A stretch of 64,000 bases of DNA from Anisakis pegreffii (Eukaryota; Nematoda; Chromadorea; Rhabditida; Anisakidae): assembly GCA_035041965.1 (NCBI GenBank), contig JAPYMA010002489.1, positions 1-64,000 of the forward strand, given 5' to 3'. A program made the position numbers and the translations under genes. This document shows positions 12,301 to 24,800 of the stretch, in pieces (the first letter of the stretch is position 1; each line of letters starts with the position of its first letter). The notes beneath the pieces are model-generated. The model saw nothing but the letters and a program-made list of their open reading frames with translations. It was not told the DNA's origin and searched no databases.

Positions 12301-15300
12301 ATTGATGCAACAGAAACTGTTCATTGTTGGCGCTGGTTAGTGATTATAGTTCGTAATGATGTTTTGTTTTTATCGTTAAGAGTGTTTGGGTGTTTGAGAA
12401 TATTCTTTTGGATTATTTTGATAGCTTTGTAACATTTCTTAAATAGTTACGGTAATAGGTTTTTTCATCAAGTAAGTTGTATTGTTTTCATTGAACAAGC
12501 CTTTATCTTTCGCTTTCAAATGAATGATTTCCCGATCAGTCATATGATTAAGCAATTTCTTTGGCGTCGTTGTCCTGAACTGTGTTTTTATATTCTGTGA
12601 TTATATTTTTATTTTTGAATGTGTGATTATGAAAATTGGAAATGGAAGAAGTAAAGGAGTTGTTGGTTAAGGTGCAATTGGCTGTGAATTGTTGAAGAAT
12701 TTGGCGATGATGGGAGTGGCGTGTGGTCCAAACGGGAAACTAACGATAACGGATATGGATCAGATCGAAATTAGTAATTTGAATCGACAGTTCCTTTTCC
12801 GGAGGTGTAATGTTGGAGTAAGTTATCACGGGCGATTTCGTTTTCTGGAATTTGTTCTGAGATATTTTCCAAAATAAACTTAAACGGTTTATGAGTTTCA
12901 GATATCTTGTTTAGTACATATTGAGAGGTAATGAATGAAAATGTGAAATCGAGTTGATGGATATCATCATTTCAGGGAAAAAAATCTGAGGTGGCAGCGA
13001 AAGCTGTGAAAAACTTTAATCCGAATCTGCAAATTGAGGCCTTATCAGAGAAGGTTGGTCCTGAGACGGAGCATATCTTCAATGATTGTTTCTTCGAGAG
13101 CCTCAATGGTGTGCTGAACGCATTGGACAATCTTGAAGCAAGTTCGTATTTTCTATTGAATATCGAATATGAATTGGGAAAAATAATCGAGAAATGAAAA
13201 GTTTTCAGAATATTGTGATTATTTTGAGGAGGGTATCAGTTTTAAAAGAAATGCTGTTGGAATATTACCTGTTTTTGTTGATTTGAAAGTTGGAAAGTCG
13301 CACTAATTTAAGGGCGATACATGGATCGGCGTTGTGTTTATTATCGATTACCGTTGTTGGAATCTGGTACAATGGGATCGAAAGGGAACACTCAAGTTAT
13401 CTATCCGTATCTCACTGAATCGTACGGGTAAGTGCGTGCTCATTTAAAAGTTTATAAGATGACTTAGAATCTCTTTCGGGAAATCCTTACCAAATAAACG
13501 TTGATATTTTAGAAGTAGGAATTGTTCTGGATAATAAGGATCGTGATATTGTTTTGATTGATTTGATTTTTGTTTTGGTTTTTCAGTTAGTGAGATTTTG
13601 ACGTTTTTGAATTGGCACATTTTAGATCGTCAAGTGATCCACCGGAAAAAGATTTTCCGCAGTGTACGGTCAAGAATTTTCCCAACGATATTCCACATAC
13701 GATTCAGTGGGCTCGGGAGTTGTTCGAAGGTCTCTTCTCGAATCCGTCCGAAACCGTTAATCAATTTCTATCGGATCGACGCTCTTTCTTCGATCGACTC
13801 GAGCAAATGAATATTGGGCAAAGGGTAAGAGTTGGTGATAGTAATCATTAAAGGGAGTGGTACTTATCAAAGATGTGAGAATTTTTTATTTGAGAGAGTG
13901 AAACTGAATTTCGATATTAAGTGTTACCCTTCGATGCGGTATGATTAGCAGTGTGTACTTGGATGTAGGCGTATTCTTTATTTTACAGAGCATGAGCGAT
14001 GATCTTGACATGGCTTATTGGAAACGTGTTTAATTATCTTTGGATTTACGTTAACTTGTTAAATGTTACTCGCATTTGTTGCTAATCGAATGTTTTTTTT
14101 TGTTTGTAATATTTTAATTGTTTCGTGATGATATGATATTAGAAATGATATTATTTTTGGATTGAATATTACAGATTCAGTTACTAAGTGAAGTAAAACG
14201 AGCATTAATTGATGAAAAACCTGAAAGTGCAAAGGATTGCATAGTGTGGGCACGACATCTCTTCCAAGTGAGTGAATAATTTCTCGATTGATTGTCAAAC
14301 TCTGCAGTTTTTTTCCGTTTTGGTGAATACTCATTCAGCTGTTCTATTTTGAGCAATTTTATTCATTTATATAAAGGCAAGGGAGCTTATTTGCAAGAAT
14401 TGATTTGCTTCTCAATTGATTTAGTGTTGATTAGGAACGTTAATGATATTATTTCGTCATTTATATTTGATGGTAGTCTTCAGTGATGTGTTCAAGTTTT
14501 GAGGGTTTATTTCATTGATGGAATAATCTGTAGTTTATAAGGGAATTTTGCTGAGTTCTGAATTGATATTGGCCATTTCAGACGCATTATCATAATGATA
14601 TCGCCCAATTGCTCTACCTTTTCCCAGCCGACAAGCAGTTGGACTCTGGAACGAGATTTTGGTCACCACCAAAGAGATGTCCTCATTTGTTGAGCTTCGA
14701 TGCCAATAAAGTAAGCTGGCAGTTCATTGTTGGTTGAGTATTGAAATTGATTATATTGTATTCGAACTGTGCAAATTAGGTCATTAATCATGGATGTTTG
14801 TTTTGTGTTTACGGATTGTGTTCAGGAGGAGCATTTCAATTTTGTTTGGGCCGCGTCCATTTTACATGCACAACAGTACAATATTGAGCCGATTTTGGAT
14901 CAGGACAAGTTTTTGGAAATCATTGAGAAGGTAAGTAATATTTTTGTATGGTTTTTACTCGTTCGTTTACTCGTCTTTGCTACAATTTATTCATCTTGTA
15001 CAGGCATAATTCTTCTCTTTTATTTTAAATGATTGAAAATTCTGAAGGTGACTGTGGAACCATTCAAGCCGAGGGATGGCATCCGTATTGCTACGAGCGA
15101 AGCCGAAGCATCAGAGACTGGGCAAAACAACGGACTTGATGGTGAGTTATATTGTATTCCCAGTAATAATTTCCAGTGGAAAAAAGTTTTGAGGGATATA
15201 TGCAACAACAAGATCATGCTATCTGTTTTACTCAAAATGAATTTGATTTGGGGATTCGTTTTTACATTATGATTCATTTGTATTTTGCGAACAAATATGT

Positions 15301-17357
15301 ATCATTACAGATGATTCGGATGCGCAAATCGCTCAGCTCAAACAAGAACTGAACGAAATGCCGACCGATTCGATACGCCCACTAACGGCGATTGATTTTG
15401 AAAAAGACGATGATACGAATCACCATATTGAGTTCATAACGGCTGCATCGAATCTGAGGGCTGAGAACTACGACATTCCTCCGGCTGATCGAATGAAGGT
15501 TTATATTCAAGTTGTTTGTTCACTTTCAAGTCGATACCACTCTAAAAGACTGCATTTAAGACCTGCAACTTCTTTGATATATCCCTGTTTGTGCTGAATG
15601 GTCGTGGATAATCTTTGTTTTGGTAATCGATTGTAATTGGCTGGTCTAGAAGGATCACTTATGCTCATGAAGTTTTTGGTACTGCCGATAGTTTTCGAAT
15701 CTGGAAGTCGGAAGTGAAACGATTTTATTCCAGACGAAACAAATTGCTGGTCGTATAATTCCCGCAATAGCCACCACGACAGCAGCCGTAGCAGGCTTGG
15801 TCACAGTTGAATTTTATAAAATGATTGGTGAAGGGGACTCGAGCACATTGCCTCGAACGCCTTTAGATCGTTTCAAGAATAGTTTCTTGAATCTGGCTTT
15901 GCCGTTCTTTGGATTGTCCGAACCGATTGCAGCATCGAAGAAAAAAGTAATTTACTTGTTATATCGTCGTTGTCTTCATTTGATTTGTGTTTGCTTTCAT
16001 TCATATTTGGAAAGAGTTAAAAGTAATGAGAAAGTTACCTTTGATGTTACGACCCCAGGATGCACAGTGTGGTATTGTAGTGCGCATTCTAAAGTTGTAA
16101 CGTCGAAAGTAATTTTCTCATTTCTTTTAACTTTTTCAATTGGACCTCAAAATGTGTGTATCGTCAATCCTTTATGATTATATTCATCATCCATATTTGG
16201 TTTGTGATTAATCACCTGCAATATGCACTTTTCGCGATTATCAATAGTTTAGTGTTTTGTTCCGTTAGTTTTCTGATGTGAACGAATGGACGAAATTTGT
16301 TGTGAATTATTTTTATGAGATTATTATAGCTAGCGATTCGAGTTCTTAGAATTTTTTGTTTTCAGTACAATGGTCGACAGTTTACATTGTGGGATAGTCT
16401 TGAGATACGAGGGCCAAAAACACTGCAAGAGGTGGTCGACTGGATTCAGGTTTGTTATTCATTCACTTCTTGTTCTCTTTAGTTGGGTTTTGCAATTTCG
16501 GCTCTTAAAATCCCAATTGTCTGAAGTTTTATGTTTTATTTCAGAACGAAACGAAACTGGAGATTTCGATGTTGTCTTGTGGTGTATCATTGATATATAG
16601 TTTCTTTATGAATCCGAAGAAGCGAGAGGAACGTCTTCAACAAGAGTGCGTTTTATTATTGGATTGTTATCGCAACATTACTTTATTAGTTTCGTTTGAT
16701 AACTTTAATAGTGTTTGTGTGAGAGAAATGCGTACGAGTGATACTGATGTAATGTCTTTTTAAAATTTTATTACTTCTTGAATGATTTAAGACATGAAGG
16801 CGATTTGATTTGTTGAATAGATTCATCTTTTGTTCAAAGGGCAAATAGCTTGTGAGAGAGAGGATGGTTAGTGCAAGGACTTTTCTGAGGGGGAGGAATG
16901 GAAAGAGAGGTCTGGCTTTGAGAAAACATTTATACCGAGACGTGAGCATCTCAAATAGTACATATGTGTCACATGAGACTGACAGCTGTCAGCATTTTGC
17001 AATATTTGATTGATTATTTCGTTGATTGATTATCATTTTGAATTAATTATTTTGATTATTATTTAAAAAATTGATTATTATTATTATTTTAAATTGATTA
17101 GTTGATAAGATATTGTTCGATTGATTATTCCTTTCAAATTTTTAAATTAAAAAAATTGATTGCGTATAATGTAACGAGTGAATCGCAAGCATCTGTTGTA
17201 TTGATTGAAGATTTTCAAATTTAGTGTGAAAACAGTGGTCGAAGAGATAACGAATAAAAAGATGCCAGAATATTGTCATTGTTTGGTGTTGGAGGTGATG
17301 GCAACGGATTCGGACGATGAGGATGTCGAAATCCCGGATGTCAGATATCGTTTCTGA
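9361..17357 (+). CDS. UBA1: Ubiquitin-activating enzyme E1 (UBA1), 22 exons
   Basis: The E1 uses ATP to adenylate ubiquitin, carries it as a thioester on a cysteine, and passes it to E2 enzymes in cytosol and nucleus. Exons: 9361-9527, 9698-9866, 10194-10328, 10493-10666, 10803-10956, 11147-11364, 11580-11693, 11881-12066, 12245-12335, 12672-12817, 12976-13141, 13313-13427, 13626-13824, 14175-14267, 14582-14710, 14826-14930, 15048-15141, 15311-15498, 15734-15946, 16366-16449, 16545-16645, 17225-17357. They sum to 3174 bases with no internal stop: 1057 residues, against 1058 in human UBA1. Visible parts are the inactive adenylation half (GIGSVG at 76-81), the active nucleotide site (GAGAIG at 468-473, then [10 protein letters not shown]), LNALDN, the catalytic Cys625 in [10 protein letters not shown] (codon 13663-13665), and a C-terminal ubiquitin-fold domain from about 953. 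The start is the first in-frame ATG; a downstream ATG at 9421 is possible. It is convergent with the PITP gene. Confidence 0.96.
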
Positions 17358-19191
17358 TGGGAGGAAGGAAGGTCGATTATCCGATTGCGTTTAAATTTTC
17401 GAAAAATTGATTGTTTCTAATTGAGTGTCGTTGAAAATAATGTTGGTTCACGTGTAAATAGTCTCATATTTTGCTGATCGCTTGCTTTCTGCTAACAATA
17501 AGTTTAGTATTCATTTAACTTTCATTGCTACCATATGTGATAGAATTTATGAAGTATGTAATACACCAAGTTATTTAAACTATATTATATGTTAGGTTAT
17601 AATTCATCACTGAGCTTGTCGTAAAAAAATTGAAGAGTAATGGAATGGTCACTATGAATACTTCAAAGCGTGATTGGTAAGGCAAGGGCATGAATTTGGT
17701 TAGATTGCATTGATGTACTGGGATTATTTAGTGATTATAAGGTTGCGAACTGATTATCTTATGGATCAATATTGTTGGATTGAGAGACATTTCGTTTTGT
17801 AAAATATTAATTGATCGTAAGGGAATGAAAACATATTTTGTCCAGTTCCACTCTCTTGAAGAGGAATATGTTTAGTGGTATTCGCCTCGCATTGTGATAA
17901 ATTTCTTCCTGATTACTTAATTATAATGATAATATTTTTTGATTTTTTCGTTGATATTGAATAATTTATTCTGCTTGGTCGATTATTTAAGCCCTAAGTG
18001 ATTGACTGTTAGTTCGAATGTGATACAGTTGATTATTCATTCATAATTCCAACGTTTCCGTATATTTGAGTGCAGTTTTGATTATGTTTTATTGCTCTTT
18101 AGCAATGCTTTGTCGATTTATTTTCAATGGTTTCTCTTAAAATGGCTTTTGTTGTATTTTGGATTTATTGTTTATTGGTTCATCTCATGCATTGTTCGTC
18201 ATTATTGTTTATTATTTGTTGTACGTTGGCATCATATTGTAAGTTGTGATTTTTCCTCTTGTTTTTCACGCATTATGTGGTTCAGTTCAGATATGCGTGA
18301 GACAGACACGTTGGTGTTTGGTAGTGTTGAGAAATTCGTAAAGTTTTCCAATTAAGTCTGCTAAAAATTGAGGTGAGGGGGGGATTAGGTTAATGCACTG
18401 AAACAGTTGTTGTTTTGTCTGATGCGAAAACGTACGAGAGATTTACAGTTGCGATGACTGCAAAATGCAGTCAAGTGTTCTGAGAATTATTCACGAAACA
18501 ACAATTCTGTTTAATAACTTATAACCGTGGACGAAGCGAAAGATTGTTGAGTTCACAGTATTCATAGTTTAGTGGAAATTCATCCAAATATGTTGTGCTA
18601 TTGAACGGATTCTTTTCATAACTGAACTTAATGTACTGAAAACATTGCTCCCGCTGAATTGAACTGAATTGAACCTCACCTAAAATACCACACTTAATTC
18701 CTCTAACAATGGTGAGTTGATTCTCTCTTATCGTATATCATCGAGTAAGTATCACACTGTTTAACCAGCAGGTCAATCTAATCTCTTGATCGTGATTAGC
18801 TCAATCTGTCTATCCTGATTACTTTCACAAATGCCAAAAAATTCTCCCTCTGTCAATCTGCTAAGAGTTTTCTATTGTTTTTCCATTTCGCAAACTGCAT
18901 TCGCTTTCTTTATGTGATAAAAAATAAAAATGTCTTCGTATGTATCATCGATGCAATAGTTTATTACGTTTGAAAGATATGCACGTGAATGAGTGATAGT
19001 TGATGATAACTTTAAAATATTAGAGGTGAAGAGCAATCGTCACTTTTTGAACGAACGAACTGATCATTCGATTGGAGTGTTTTAGAAAAAACAATGTGCA
19101 TAGAGATGGAATGAGCGTGGAATGCGTGACAGTGATGATGGAGTGAGAAAATTTTGATTTGGATCACAATATTTTCTATTATCCAAGGTAT
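17358..19191. other. Convergent intergenic region between UBA1 and PITP
   Basis: This holds the 3' ends of both neighbours. I see no canonical AATAAA close to either stop codon, so the poly(A) sites are not placed. The stretch is AT-rich and holds no gene I recognise; an 87-codon frame at 18092-18355 has low-complexity hydrophobic content and is not supported. Confidence 0.5.
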
Positions 19192-21853
19192 TTATCCAAT
19201 AGTAACATCAGATCGGGCAGAATCCGCTTGACGATCGCCGACATCACAAACGATTCCGCGTTGATCAGTCTCTTTGATAAGGGTGGTCAACGCTTGTGCT
19301 GTTTCATGTTCATGTTTACGAATATCGTCTATTGACAAATCGTACCATTTGTCCATCCAACAGTACAACTCTCTATAAGAGAAGACTATGTATCACAATC
19401 TATTTTCAATAGCTCTAGATCAATAGCAATATTTCCATATAAATGTTCAACAGTTTTCCGAGATGGTGATTCATTTTTTGAAATTTTGTCTGTGTATTCG
19501 AAAAAAAGATTAAAGATTCAGAAGAAAAACAGTTATAATTGGCTAATCGAATGAACAAATAATATAAATTGGGTGTTCGTTAGTAACTAGTCGGTTTTGC
19601 TCATTCAGACTTCCCTTTACTAATTCAACAGTCTAAGTTCAGTGAGTTTGTCTGTTTTTCGAAAATTTGAATTCAATTTCTGATACGTTGATGTTTAAAG
19701 TTGCATTCCTCAGTGACCTGTTAAATTTGATGAGTAGACGAGGAAATTGTTTTTGACACATTCGCTCGACGAGTCGTTGCAATCCAAACATTTTAAAAGA
19801 AATTCGTACAACCTTAAAAAGAACGAGCACAGTCGTTTACATGCGATAAACTAAAAGTTTTTAGTACAATGGGATCCATTCAGCCGTATTGTTCAACACT
19901 GCACATCACTGAATTATCAGCATAGAATATCGCTAAGTCAATGATTTTTGTGATCTTTCAGAGGAGTTCTTTAAATTTTGATCATTGATGACAATTCCAA
20001 ATGCGAAAGAAATCATTTAGATGACATTGAGCGATATTGAAGTGATGCAATGAAAACAATTGCTTTTTTGGATTGCTTCAAATGTATTCGAAAGAATCGT
20101 CACATTCGTAAATAGTTCACAGCTGCATGCAGGAAAACCCCTAAATTGCATTCAGAAAAGCGTCACACATTCGAATGCCATAGAAACAACCACCAACTTT
20201 GTGAATGTAACATATCAAAAAACGTTGAAAATTCGAAATTTTCACTGCACATGGATATATAAATAAGAGGTTGGCTTGTTTAAGATGTATCTAACAAAAT
20301 AAAAAATTGATCAAGTTTCTCGTGGCATATCTGTCGATGAGCATATCCCTTACCTTATAACAGCATGTCACTTTTAGAGCCTTTTTACTCCAATCGGCAG
20401 TGAGCGCACCTCGACCGGTCTTTTTGGATTGGAATATGCGTGGATCTGTTTCAGGTGTTATATCCTGCGCATCGAACATCGATTATACAATTGTCATTTG
20501 ATCGAATATGATTGAGTGAAATTTTTCGGATTTATTCTCTGGTGTGGTCAAACAAGAGGGTAATAACTCTCAATAGTACAACTATCTTGAATTATGTTTT
20601 CAGTGTACCCTTCTATAGGATTTCGAAATTAGGTGCCTTTAGCCCATGCAATTGTCATCTGGGATTCAAGCTGGAGATGTGACATTATTTAAAATATACG
20701 ATCAGAAGGAATAATGTATGCCTAGACCACTTAATCTTAAAATTAATTTGCTTAGAAATGACAACGTTACGAAAATATTGCATGAAGAAACTGCTCACAC
20801 TCAACTTAAGTTCCGTATCGTCATAAATATCAAGCAGAACAATTTCACGCTTCTTTAATAAATCTTCGTTTAAACCAAGTGCCTGAAACACGAACAACAT
20901 CTTCTATGATTGTATACTGCAAGAGCAATTAATCGTTATGTCTGATGAATTTGCACCGAAATTAAACATTACGTTGTATGTTCCTCCACGATCCGGACGA
21001 TGCATCGATTCGATTGTCATATAAAAATTATTTTTCATATATTCATGATTCTGAAACAAAATCCAGTGATGATATCGTTGATTGAAAGGATTTGATCAGA
21101 AGAAAACAATTCAAAAGAATTTTGGAAGATCGAGAAGAAAAATCGCATGGTTTTCATGCTCTCCAATCAGTGTTTGTATAATTGCCGAATTCAGCATCTC
21201 GCAAAATTGTTCGAAACGCTATTGTTAGCCGAATGGTAAGAATGAAAATGTGGATCACAATTACTGTTGATATTAAGATCAAGTAATCGACAAACAGTGA
21301 TAATTGTTTTCGAATACGGAAAAGCATTCCAGCATTCCTCATGCAGGATGAACGCCGCATCCGGTAGTAACTTTCTGAAGACCCACGGAGACTTTGACTT
21401 CGAATGATAGATCTTATAGGTGTACATTCCACTCAGCATTATACCGTCTGGTCGAATCTTATCACTTGTGAATTTGTGCTGTTTCAACACCTCAAAAAAC
21501 GCTCATATAAAACTCAATCGAATTTAAATGTCTCCATATTCCAACAACTGTAGTGTATTAATTCTATTTGTATTACGAGCTGATGTGAGAAGACATGAAG
21601 AATAAACCAATTTTTGCTGACATTATTTGAGATTGACAATTTCATTGAGATACTTGAATAATCATAAAGCGGCAAGATCATCAGCGTACCAGTGAGATCG
21701 ATGAGACGAAAAGAATTTGAAAAAATTATTAACCTGTACGCCATCACCTCCACCGGTTTCATTTTTACTCGTTTCTGCTGTTGCATAGAGCTGCCCACGT
21801 TGGTACTCAAATAAATCGAGAGGCACTAAGACGCGGTATTCCTTAAACACCAT
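19192..21853 (-). CDS. Class I phosphatidylinositol transfer protein (PITP alpha/beta type)
   Basis: A cytosolic carrier that moves phosphatidylinositol and phosphatidylcholine between membranes. Exons on the minus strand, 5' to 3': 21853-21734, 21490-21296, 21050-20973, 20882-20799, 20464-20354, 19812-19718, 19372-19192. They total 864 bases, 287 residues (human PITPNA has 270). Family blocks in order: [20 protein letters not shown] at the N-terminus, [21 protein letters not shown] with the inositol-headgroup Thr64 and Lys66, [37 protein letters not shown], and [20 protein letters not shown] near the C-terminus. The start is the first ATG in frame and gives the usual N-terminus. Odd points: the paired tryptophans of the docking loop are Met204-Phe205, and introns 1 and 5 end in GAG and AAG. 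The last 20 or so residues match nothing I recognise. Confidence 0.94.
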
Positions 21854-24800
21854 CTTGGTGCACACGTTCAATATATCGGTCAGTGAAATGAGAAGAAATT
21901 GCTTTCAATCGTGAATTTAGTTAACAAAATTATACAATACCACTACCACTGCAAATGCCCATTAATTGAGGAGCTCTTGGAATATCAGCTAACATACTGA
22001 TGTACTTCACTCGTAGAATATGAACAGCTTTCAAATGCTGTTACGATCAGCCGATATCGCCTAGTTTACATTAACGTTATCGTCAGATTCGTCTTCACCC
22101 TTTTAATCAAGGATGAGGCAGCGTCGCAAATATGGCCTCAATCCCGATCAAGTAGTCGATCCAATTCAATTAATCACACCTTGATTATCATTCTGCCGAT
22201 TAATTGAATACAAGTGTCGAAGAGAACACCTGATGACGATTAAAGTAACCGCCGCCAATATAGGAAAGGTGAACAATGAGATTCATCCGAATCTTCACTC
22301 TTTGTATACTCTTCTTAATTATTCTGTAATCATTTTAAATTTAGGCAAATTACATTCACCAAGAATTGTTCAGTGCGAAAGTGCTTTCAACGCAAATTTT
22401 GTGCTAACAAGTCATCGAAACTATTCATTGAAAGTCACAGACTCGCAATCTTTTAATGCAACTCACGGCATCTTTTGATTTCATCCAATATTTGTGGAAA
22501 GGACTCTGAATTAGAGTTGATTACTCTATACGAAAAACCGTACACGATCAATTTTCCGGTGTAAATCACTGCGATTATTTTCAGTCTCAGTTTGAGTCCC
22601 TCTCCCTACAAATCATCAATCAACAACATAGGAGAATAGCCCTGAACTCCTATACTTGCCAAATCAATGAACGAAATCAGATTTTAATGAAGGTAAATGA
22701 TTCCTCACGCTAGTATCGTTGGATGCGCGGAAAGAAAGGTGTCAACAAGGCAAGAATATGATATTTGTGATACTGGTGATATGCGAGAGGCATAGACTCG
22801 TAATAAGTTATTGTAATTGCTAATTTAACAAAGAAATTCAAGCTTATCAGGTGCATTTCTCAGTCACGTTCTCCAATCAAACAGCATTATTATGCGCTAT
22901 AAGGAATCTTCACTTCAGTTCTTAAGTTTCATTCGGCGAATCGCCGCCATACGTTGCAAGTGGATACGATGACGGTTAATGATTGAAGGTGAAAAGCAGT
23001 TGTTGGCTCAAAGGATTGATCGAGTGTTTTGTTGAACCGATCTGATCTCATTGATCATGTTGCTAATAGGATGTGAATTTAAGTTGAGCACAAAGATTTT
23101 CAATTTGTTCACCTGTTCACCTTCACCAACCAACTCAACTCAAAACAATCACCTTTATCGCCTCAATCACCTTTTTCCTCTTCACAGCTACCTCACACTT
23201 CACTTAACTTAACATCGTTTCATCTCTTAAAATCGAATCCAACTCGAAATTCTTTCGAATATTCCACATTTCCAAGTAATTCTTCATGTTTTTCGAAATT
23301 ATAAATGATAATTATGAGAAATAGGTCTCAGGTCCTCAGGAACTTACAATAGTGAGGGCTGACAGATGTTTATCCATTCTGAATTTCAGTTTTTTGAAAC
23401 AACTTCAATTTCAAATAATAGAAGCCTTTCAGGCTAACAGAGCTATTCGCTTATTTTCAATTCTTGTTTCATTGGAACCGATACTTCATCAGACGCTCTG
23501 TTCATCGATGAATACGGATCTATGAGGGACTGGAAATGGATGACGGTTCTGAGCAAAGGGATATTTTAAAATGAACAGTTCAACCGTAATTGATCAAGAG
23601 ACAAGAGAATCATTTTTGAATATTGTCAGGTGAGTACTTGATATTTTTTGCTTTTACTCTTCAATTGACTCGAATCGATGAATAAATGTGCTCATCTTAT
23701 GGATATGACACAGATATGTTTTGTTCAGCTATCCACTTTGCTTTGAAAGAACATTTTGGATCATAAATAAGTATCGAAACTGAACGCTGTTCGTTCTCTG
23801 CTTTATTTTTTTTTAGATTTATACTGAAATTCGACCCGAGATATTGCATCGACACGGTATAGAACAGTGGCTCTCATAAGGGGTGAAATTGCCTGTTTTG
23901 GGTAATTTGTAGGTGCCAGTGGATAATGCAGGGGTTCAAGAAATTAGTATTTAGTTGACAACAACACTGTTCATTCTCCTATTTTCTGAGTATCGCTAGA
24001 TCGTCGGGGCCTCACAGGGTTTTCGTTCGTTTTAGAAGGGTTTTCATTCTTTTCCGAGCTGTTACAATCGCTCTCATAACTGTTATCACCAAAAGTGTTC
24101 TCTTGTGCTAATTTCTCATTCATTTCATTCAACAATTAAAGTCAAATTCTCATTCTATCAAATGCACTCTTTTATTGATCGTTTGACTGTTAAACGTTAT
24201 TGAGCAATCATATTCGACTGCTGCATTGTTGATTTCGGCTGTCAACACCCGTCAACGTATCCAGTAAATAGTATATTATACAGAATAAGAAACTGATTCG
24301 AACTGTGAAGTGAAATGAGACGAAGTGAATGAGAAAAACTCATCAAGAGAACGGTATTTGCATGTAATAGCTATGAGAGTGAATACAACACGTCTGAAAA
24401 GAATGAGAATCCATCTGAATGAGTTGGAAGTGAGCTTATCATAAACAATACCTTTTCATGCAATCATTCATCATGGCTAGACCTTCTCTTAGATCATGCT
24501 TTATGGATCTTCAGTCTAAACGACTTATTGCAGTTGGGCTTACGTCGCAACAGCAATTTTGTTGGTGGTATGCTTCTCGACATTCTTATGCTACGATGGA
24601 CGTCGCACTGATGCTAAGAGTGATTCTTTGGATGAGCTAGAATATGGTCACGACACACTGTCAAAAATGATCATTTGAATCGCTCGAGGTAGAGCATTAT
24701 TTTTGGATAAAATGTTTACCTTAATTATTCACGTTGAACATAATCAGCGCAACCATTTAAAGAACGAATTCTTTTAAATCGATCGCGAAAATCGCCCAGA

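Noticed and set aside
23571..23629. Possible first exon (MNSSTVIDQETRESF...) with a GTGAGT donor
   Set aside because: No following exon in the right phase could be recognised within the next several kilobases.
23865..23960. hAT-type transposon end (CAGTGGCTCTCATA)
   Set aside because: Only one end is seen; there is no inverted partner, target duplication or transposase.
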